Of a stretch of DNA of 64,000 bases, positions 59,327 through 64,000 are shown piece by piece. The stretch comes from Streptomyces bacillaris. GTDB lineage: Bacteria > Actinomycetota > Actinomycetes > Streptomycetales > Streptomycetaceae. The notes beneath the pieces are model-generated. The model saw nothing but the letters and a program-made list of their open reading frames with translations. It did not search any database and was not told the origin of the DNA. Location: positions 1,860,001 through 1,924,000 of the forward strand of contig NZ_CP029378.1 of NCBI RefSeq assembly GCF_003268675.1, in the 5' to 3' direction. Position numbers and translations under genes: made by a program. Within the stretch, counting starts at the first letter, position 1. The number at the start of each line of letters is the position of its first letter.

Positions 59327-61282
59327 TCAGCGGACGGGCCGGTGCTGGTTGTCGCGGGCGGAGGGGCCGGGGGTGGCGTCCGCGATCCAGGGGCCCTCGC
59401 CGCTGGGGTCGATGACGCCCTCCTCCAGCCAGGCGTACGTGCCGGAGAGGACCCCGTCCACCACGCGCCGGTCGAGGTCGTCGGTGTTGGACCAGAGCCG
59501 CCCGAACAGCTCCTCCACCCGGATGCGGGCCTGCTCGCAGAAGGCGTCCGCGAGCTGGTACGCCTCCCGGCCGTGCTCCCCCGCCCCGCGCAGATGCTCG
59601 GCGCGGACGCAGGCGGCGCTCATGGCGAAGAGTTCGGCGCCGATGTCGACGATCCGGCCGAGGAAGCCCTGTTTGGTCTCCATCCGCCCCTGCCAGCGGG
59701 ACATGGCGTAGAAGGTGGACCGGGCGAGCTTGCGCGAGGAGCGCTCGACGTACCGGAGGTGCCCGGAGAGGTCGCGGTGGCCGGGCGGGTTGAACTCCCC
59801 GTACGTACGCGGCAGTTGCCCGGCCCCGGTGACGAGCCGGGGCAGCCAGCGGGCATAGAAGACGGCGGCGTTGGCACCGGCCCTGGCCTTGTCCGCGAGC
59901 GCCTTCTCCGGATCGATGATGTCACCGGCGACCTTGAGGTGGGCGTCGACGGCCTCGCGGGCGATCAGCAGGTGCATGATCTCGGTGGAGCCCTCGAAGA
60001 TCCGGTTGATGCGCATGTCCCGGAGCATCTGCTCGGCCGGAACGGCCCGCTCCCCGCGGGTGGCGAGCGACTCGGCGGTCTCGAAGCCGCGCCCGCCGCG
60101 GATCTGGACCAGTTCGTCGGCGATGAGCCAGCCCATCTCGGAGCCGTACAGCTTGGCGAGGGCGGCCTCGATACGGATGTCGTTGCGGTCCTCGTCGGCC
60201 ATCTGCGAGGAGAGGTCGACGATCGCCTCCAGGGCGAAGGTGGTGGCCGCGATGAAGGAGATCTTCGCGCCGACCGCCTCGTGCTTCGCGACGGGCCGCC
60301 CCCACTGCTCCCGTACGGCGGACCACTCACGCGCGATCTTCAGGCACCACTTCCCGGCGCCGACACACATGGCGGGCAGCGAGAGGCGCCCGGTGTTGAG
60401 AGTGGTCAGCGCGATCTTCAGCCCGGCGCCCTCGGGCCCGATCCGATTGGCGGAAGGGACCCGGACCTGGTGGAAGCGGGTGACGCCGTTCTCGATGCCG
60501 CGGAGCCCCATGAAGGCGTTGCGGTGCTCCACGGTGACGCCGGGGGCATCGGCGTCGACGACGAAGGCGGTGATGCCGCCGGGATGCCCCTCGGAGGCGG
60601 GCACCCGGGCCATGACCACCAGCAGATCGGCAACGACCCCGTTCGTCGTCCAGAGCTTCACCCCGTCCAGCAGATAATCGTTCCCATCGGGGACGGCGGT
60701 GGTGGCGAGGCGGGCGGGGTCGGAGCCGACGTCGGGCTCGGTGAGCAGGAACGCGGAGATGTCGGTGGTGGCGAGCCGGGGCAGGAAGGCGTCCTTCTGC
60801 TCCTGGGTGCCGAAGATCTTCAGCGGCTGCGGTACGCCGATCGACTGATGCGCCGAGAGCAGCGCCCCGATGGCGGGGCTCGCGGAGCCGACCAGGGCGA
60901 GCGCCTTGTTGTAGTACACCTGGGTGAGCCCGAGACCGCCGTACTTGGTCTCGATCTTCATCCCCAGGGCCCCGAGCCGCTTGAGCCCGTCGACCACCTC
61001 GTCCGGGATCTTCGCCTCGCGCTCGATCCGGGCACTGTCGACGTGCTCCTCGCAGAAGGCCCGCAGCCGCGCCAGGAACTCCTCGCCGCGCCGGATGTCG
61101 TCGGGCGGCGGCAGGGGGTGCGGGTGGATCAGATCGAGCCGGAACCGCCCCAGGAACAGCTCCTTGGCGAAGCTGGGCTTACGCCAGTCCTGCTCCCGGG
61201 CAGCCTCCGCGACCCGGCGCGCCTCACGCTCGGTGACCTTGGGTGCCTTGGGGACCTGGGGGGTGTTGTGTGGTGCGGACAT
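59327..61282 (-). CDS. Acyl-CoA dehydrogenase with C-terminal extension
   Basis: This is a 651-aa flavoprotein of the long/very-long-chain type. The usual dehydrogenase core (LTEPDVGSDPARLAT, EQWGRPVAKHEAVGAKIS, IRGGRGFETAESLATRGERAVPAEQMLRDMRINRIFEGSTEIMHLLIAREA) is followed by about 170 extra helical residues, as in VLCAD-like enzymes. The substrate chain length cannot be given. A GAGGTGAGG ribosome binding site precedes ATG 61282. Confidence 0.93.
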   Translation of the reverse strand: MSAPHNTPQVPKAPKVTEREARRVAEAAREQDWRKPSFAKELFLGRFRLDLIHPHPLPPPDDIRRGEEFLARLRAFCEEHVDSARIEREAKIPDEVVDGLKRLGALGMKIETKYGGLGLTQVYYNKALALVGSASPAIGALLSAHQSIGVPQPLKIFGTQEQKDAFLPRLATTDISAFLLTEPDVGSDPARLATTAVPDGNDYLLDGVKLWTTNGVVADLLVVMARVPASEGHPGGITAFVVDADAPGVTVEHRNAFMGLRGIENGVTRFHQVRVPSANRIGPEGAGLKIALTTLNTGRLSLPAMCVGAGKWCLKIAREWSAVREQWGRPVAKHEAVGAKISFIAATTFALEAIVDLSSQMADEDRNDIRIEAALAKLYGSEMGWLIADELVQIRGGRGFETAESLATRGERAVPAEQMLRDMRINRIFEGSTEIMHLLIAREAVDAHLKVAGDIIDPEKALADKARAGANAAVFYARWLPRLVTGAGQLPRTYGEFNPPGHRDLSGHLRYVERSSRKLARSTFYAMSRWQGRMETKQGFLGRIVDIGAELFAMSAACVRAEHLRGAGEHGREAYQLADAFCEQARIRVEELFGRLWSNTDDLDRRVVDGVLSGTYAWLEEGVIDPSGEGPWIADATPGPSARDNQHRPVR

Positions 61283-61482
61283 GGGGCCTCACCTCGCTGG
61301 GCGTCACCAGGACGGACGGACCCTCGGACGCGCGGAATGCGTAGGAGCCGGGCTGCTCACTGGTCCGTATGTAACCCATGTACCCGGAGTTCGGCACCCC
61401 CACCAGCCCTGGCGCGGGGGTGGGGGCTGGCCGGGTGGGGTGGGTTGCGTACTGTGCGTGCCACACGAGCCCCGGAGGCCCC

Positions 61483-61773
61483 ATGTCGCTGATACCCCCG
61501 CTGCTGGGCGCCGCCGTCTTCCTCTCCGGGCTGACGCTGGCGACGAACTACCGTGGAGCGGCTCGGTGGGTCGTGGAGGTCCTGCTGAACCCCGCCTATG
61601 CGGAGCCCCAGCTCCTGCGGCGCTACGCCCGGCGGGGCATCGAGCATCCGCAGATGGACTTCTACCGCGATGCTTCCTGGCACAGGCGGTCCGTACGTAT
61701 CTGGGGCGCGCTCATGTCCGCCCTCGGCCTCTTTGCCGTGGCGATCAGCACCACGTTCCTGGTGCTCGGCTGA
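61483..61773 (+). CDS. Small two-helix membrane protein
   Basis: This is a 96-aa protein with a hydrophobic N-terminal helix (PPLLGAAVFLSGLTLATNY), a basic middle and a C-terminal helix (IWGALMSALGLFAVAISTTFLVL). GGAGG at 61474-61478 supports ATG 61483; an upstream ATG at 61378 lacks a site. It is divergent from the acyl-CoA dehydrogenase. The function is unknown. Confidence 0.7.
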   Translation: MSLIPPLLGAAVFLSGLTLATNYRGAARWVVEVLLNPAYAEPQLLRRYARRGIEHPQMDFYRDASWHRRSVRIWGALMSALGLFAVAISTTFLVLG

Positions 61774-61807
61774 GTGACCGCTCCCCTCGGGCGTGCTGAC
61801 CGGGCCG

Positions 61808-61840
61808 CAGGAGCCCCAGGTCGTAAACCCGGGGCTCCTG
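61808..61840 (+). terminator. Hairpin terminator after small membrane gene
   Basis: A 10-bp perfect stem (61808-61817 with 61831-61840), extendable past one mismatch, starts 34 nt after the stop codon. Confidence 0.65.
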
Positions 61841-61971
61841 GGCGTGCTTGATCGGGGCGTCGACCGCCTCGTACTCCCATCGCGGGTACACGCCGCGACG
61901 AACAACCGATGATGGCCGTCAACGGGCTGCTCGGGGTGCAGCCTCACCAGGAGATCTACAGGGGGTCGACC

Positions 61972-62292
61972 GTGGAGCACAGCGCTGAGCGGGAGAACAG
62001 CGAAAGCGCAGCTCGGGCTCGCTACAACCGGGCCGTACAGCAAGAACGCCGAGCTCTGCGCGAGGCATTGCGCTCGGGCCTCCCTGCCGCCCACATGGGC
62101 TTGGGCGTAACCGTCATCGTCTTGATTGCCGTCGCCGGTTTCTCCGGCCCTCGGTGGACTTTGATCATTGCTGGCGCTCTCTCGGCCTGGTTCCTTCTTG
62201 CACTGGCGGTGATCCACATCAGCAGCGGCCGTGGCCGGGACGCCGTCCGTCGGGCCTACATTGCCACGTTCGGCTGGGGCAACTGGATCTGA
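61972..62292 (+). CDS. Small membrane protein, unknown function
   Basis: This is a 106-aa protein with a charged, coiled-coil-like N-terminal half (EHSAERENSESAARARYNRAVQQERRALREALR) and two hydrophobic helices (about residues 43-59 and 62-81). I prefer GTG 61972, because GGGGG lies a few bases upstream; ATG 61909 or 61912 would add about 20 residues. It directly precedes a transposase remnant in the same frame, separated by its stop codon. Its A/T content is somewhat higher than its neighbours, consistent with accessory DNA. Confidence 0.6.
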   Translation: MEHSAERENSESAARARYNRAVQQERRALREALRSGLPAAHMGLGVTVIVLIAVAGFSGPRWTLIIAGALSAWFLLALAVIHISSGRGRDAVRRAYIATFGWGNWI

Positions 62293-62310
62293 ACGCCCTT
62301 CGCCGCGGTC

Positions 62311-62700
62311 ATGCACAGTGACAGCCCTCAGCTCGCCGCCGTCCTGGAAAGCATCCGGGTGCCTCGCACCGGACCCGGCCGTTCTCGTGTCCCGCCCCTG
62401 CGAGTGCGGGACGACAAGGCGTACTCGTCACGCACCAACCGGACTTACCTGCGAAAGCGCGGCATCCGGTGCACGATCCCCGAACCGGCGGACCAGGCTG
62501 CGAACCGCAAGCGACGCGAGAAGACCGGCGGTCAGCCTTTGGTGTTCGACCACGAGGACTACAAGGCTCGGGCCCGGCACGCGGTCGAGTGCGGAATCAA
62601 CCGGCTCAAGCGCAACCACGCGGTCGCCACCCGGTTCGACGAACTCGCCGTCTGCTTCGAAGCCTCCGTCCTGATCGCCGCGATCGGCGAACGGCTATGA
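62311..62700 (+). pseudogene. IS5-family transposase, C-terminal remnant
   Basis: This 129-codon segment matches the C-terminal part of IS5-type DDE transposases (IRVPRTGPGRSRV..VRDDKAYSSRTNRTYLRKRGIRCTIPEPADQAANRK..HAVECGINRLKRNHAVATRFDELAV). The last catalytic Glu is in HAVECG. The N-terminal half with the two Asp residues is missing. The usual one-repeat YxARHAVE segment reads YKARARHAVE, an in-frame 6-base duplication that fits decay. I see no inverted repeats. Confidence 0.85.
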
Positions 62701-62899
62701 GCAGCCAGGACTATGTCTCGGGACGAAAGCATCGTGGGGTCATATTCCGCTGCCTAAGTGAAGGATCCGGCAGGATCCTGATCAACATAGGCTCCCGGAT
62801 AAAGCCGACGGTACAGATCCGTGTCGTGCCGTGCCCTGTCTGCCAACCTCTGGTCGCCGCCAGACCGCTCACCCGGTGAGTCTGACCCCGAAAGACAGA
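62701..62899. other. Gene-free stretch next to the IS remnant
   Basis: No credible reading frame, RNA gene or terminal inverted repeat is visible in these roughly 200 bases. The composition is less GC-rich than the surroundings (for example the CATATTCC and AACATAGG stretches). It is probably debris left beside the transposase fragment. The rest of the gap to 63007 holds the aldehyde dehydrogenase terminator. Confidence 0.4.
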
Positions 62900-62936
62900 A
62901 ACGGCCGGAGCCCCCGCACAGTGGGCTCCGGCCGTT
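62900..62936 (-). terminator. Terminator after the aldehyde dehydrogenase gene
   Basis: A perfect 14-bp stem (62900-62913 with 62923-62936) with a 9-nt loop lies about 70 nt past the stop codon on the minus strand. Confidence 0.75.
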
Positions 62937-63007
62937 CGGTTCGCCGGCCTCTCGCCCGCCCTCGCTGTCCGGGCGGAAGGGCGGGCAGGAGGGGCGTCGG
63001 TGGGGTG

Positions 63008-64000
63008 TTACAGGGCGAGGCCCGTGAGGACCAGGACGCGCTCGTAGGTGTAGTCGTCCATCGCGTAGCGGACGCCCTCGCGGCCGACGCCGGACTGCTT
63101 GGCGCCGCCGTAGGGCATCTGGTCGGCGCGGTACGAGGGGACGTCGCCGATGATCACGCCGCCGACCTCCAGGGCGCGGTGGGCGCGGAAGGCGGTCTGG
63201 AGGTCGTGGGTGAAGACGCCTGCCTGGAGGCCGTACTTGGAGGAGTTGACGGCGGCGAACGCCTCGGCCTCGCCGTCGACCTTCTGGAGGGACATGACCG
63301 GGCCGAAGACCTCTTCGCAGGCGAGCTGCACGTCGCCGGGGAGGCCTGCCAGGACCGTGGGGGCGTAGGTGGCGCCGTCGCGCTTGCCGCCGGTGAGGAG
63401 TTCGGCGCCGGCGTCGACCGCCTCTGCGACCCAGGACTCGACGCGCTTCGCGGCGTCCTCGCTGACCAGGGGGCCGACGTCCGTGGTGGCGTCCGCCGGG
63501 TCGCCGGTGACCAGGGCCTCGACGGCGGCGACGATCTTCGGGACCAGGCGGTCGTAGACCGAGGCGTCCGCGATGACGCGCTGGACCGAGATGCAGGACT
63601 GGCCGCCCTGGTAGTTGGAGAAGGTGGCGATCCGGGTCGCCGCCCAGTCCAGGTCCTCGTCGGAGGCGTAGTCCCCGAGGACGACCGCCGCGCCGTTGCC
63701 GCCCAGTTCCAGGGTGCAGTGCTTGCGCGGCACCGACTCCATGATCGCGTAACCGACCGGGCCCGAGCCGGTGAAGGAGATGACCGGAAGGCGCTCGTCC
63801 TGGACCAGGGCGGGCATCTTGTCGTTCGGGACCGTCAGGACGGACCAGGAGCCCGCCGGAAGGTCGGTCTCGGCCAGCAGCTCGCCGAGGATGAGCGAGG
63901 AGATCGGGGTGGCCGGGGCCGGCTTGAGGATGATCGGGGCGCCCACGGCGATGGCCGGGGCCACCTTGTGGGCGCTGAGGTTGAGGGGGAAGTTGAAGGG
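63008..64000 (-). CDS. NAD(P)-dependent aldehyde dehydrogenase, N terminus beyond the window
   Basis: The visible 330 residues run open to the window edge, so the N-terminal part is missing. They show the cofactor-binding segment (PFNFPLNLSAHKVAPAIAVGAPIILKPAPATP), the general-base Glu in LELGGNGA, the catalytic Cys in GGQSCISVQR and the C-terminal EEVFGPVMSLQ and PYGGAKQSGVGREG motifs. It is a complete-looking active enzyme of the ALDH superfamily, resembling glyceraldehyde-3-phosphate or aldehyde-specific members; the substrate is not identifiable. Confidence 0.93.
   Translation of the reverse strand, partial: PFNFPLNLSAHKVAPAIAVGAPIILKPAPATPISSLILGELLAETDLPAGSWSVLTVPNDKMPALVQDERLPVISFTGSGPVGYAIMESVPRKHCTLELGGNGAAVVLGDYASDEDLDWAATRIATFSNYQGGQSCISVQRVIADASVYDRLVPKIVAAVEALVTGDPADATTDVGPLVSEDAAKRVESWVAEAVDAGAELLTGGKRDGATYAPTVLAGLPGDVQLACEEVFGPVMSLQKVDGEAEAFAAVNSSKYGLQAGVFTHDLQTAFRAHRALEVGGVIIGDVPSYRADQMPYGGAKQSGVGREGVRYAMDDYTYERVLVLTGLAL

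Overview
The window is high-GC actinobacterial chromosome. The GC-rich third codon positions, GTG and TTG starts, long GC-rich hairpins and the gene order all indicate Streptomyces. From memory of S. coelicolor, the order corresponds to SCO5745 down to about SCO5690; individual SCO equivalences are recalled, not searched. Most of it is conserved core chromosome with an ESX (type VII) secretion locus embedded in it. I see no rRNA, tRNA, CRISPR array, prophage or biosynthetic gene cluster.

Layout. 1-10.4 kb (minus strand except two small plus-strand genes): RNase J, dapA, thyX, a small membrane-anchored protein, a PH-domain membrane protein, a dapB operon, an M16 peptidase coupled to pnp, and rpsO. 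10.6-30 kb: the ESX locus. eccD (-) and a three-ATPase eccC (+) diverge from a region holding an 18-bp tandem repeat and a 16-bp palindrome. A minus-strand block follows in transcription order eccB, mycP1, a helical protein, a WXG100/PPE-like protein, mycP2, esxB, esxA. On the plus strand are eccE, an unknown coupled gene, a bldB-like DUF397 gene and a giant EspI-like ParA ATPase. 30.1-36.1 kb: a five-gene peptide-type ABC transporter with 4-nt overlaps. 36.1-49.5 kb: xdhC, ribF, a frameshifted trypsin-like/NTPase gene, then the translation operon rimP-nusA-ylxR-infB-DUF503-rbfA-truB. 49.6-51.6 kb: a lipoprotein, a DUF4439 protein and a degenerate aminoglycoside-phosphotransferase-like protein. 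51.8-59.2 kb: proS, two GNAT acetyltransferases, and the MEP-pathway genes ispG and dxr flanking a site-2 protease. 59.3-64 kb: an acyl-CoA dehydrogenase, two small membrane proteins, an IS5-type transposase remnant and an aldehyde dehydrogenase cut by the window edge.

How the parts work together. dapA and dapB serve lysine/diaminopimelate synthesis. RNase J, PNPase and S15 serve RNA turnover and translation. dxr and ispG serve isoprenoid synthesis. The ESX block contains the membrane core (EccB, C, D, E), two mycosins, the WXG100 pair, probable extra substrates or chaperones, an EspI-like ATPase and a developmental regulator homologue.

The least expected signals are: short degenerate tandem repeats that overlap the stop codons of four unrelated genes; a low-GC patch inside the mycP2 catalytic domain; an APH-fold protein that has lost its catalytic residues; a trypsin-like/NTPase gene with degenerate active sites split by a one-base frameshift; and an ABC-transporter binding protein with a C-terminal membrane anchor instead of a lipobox.
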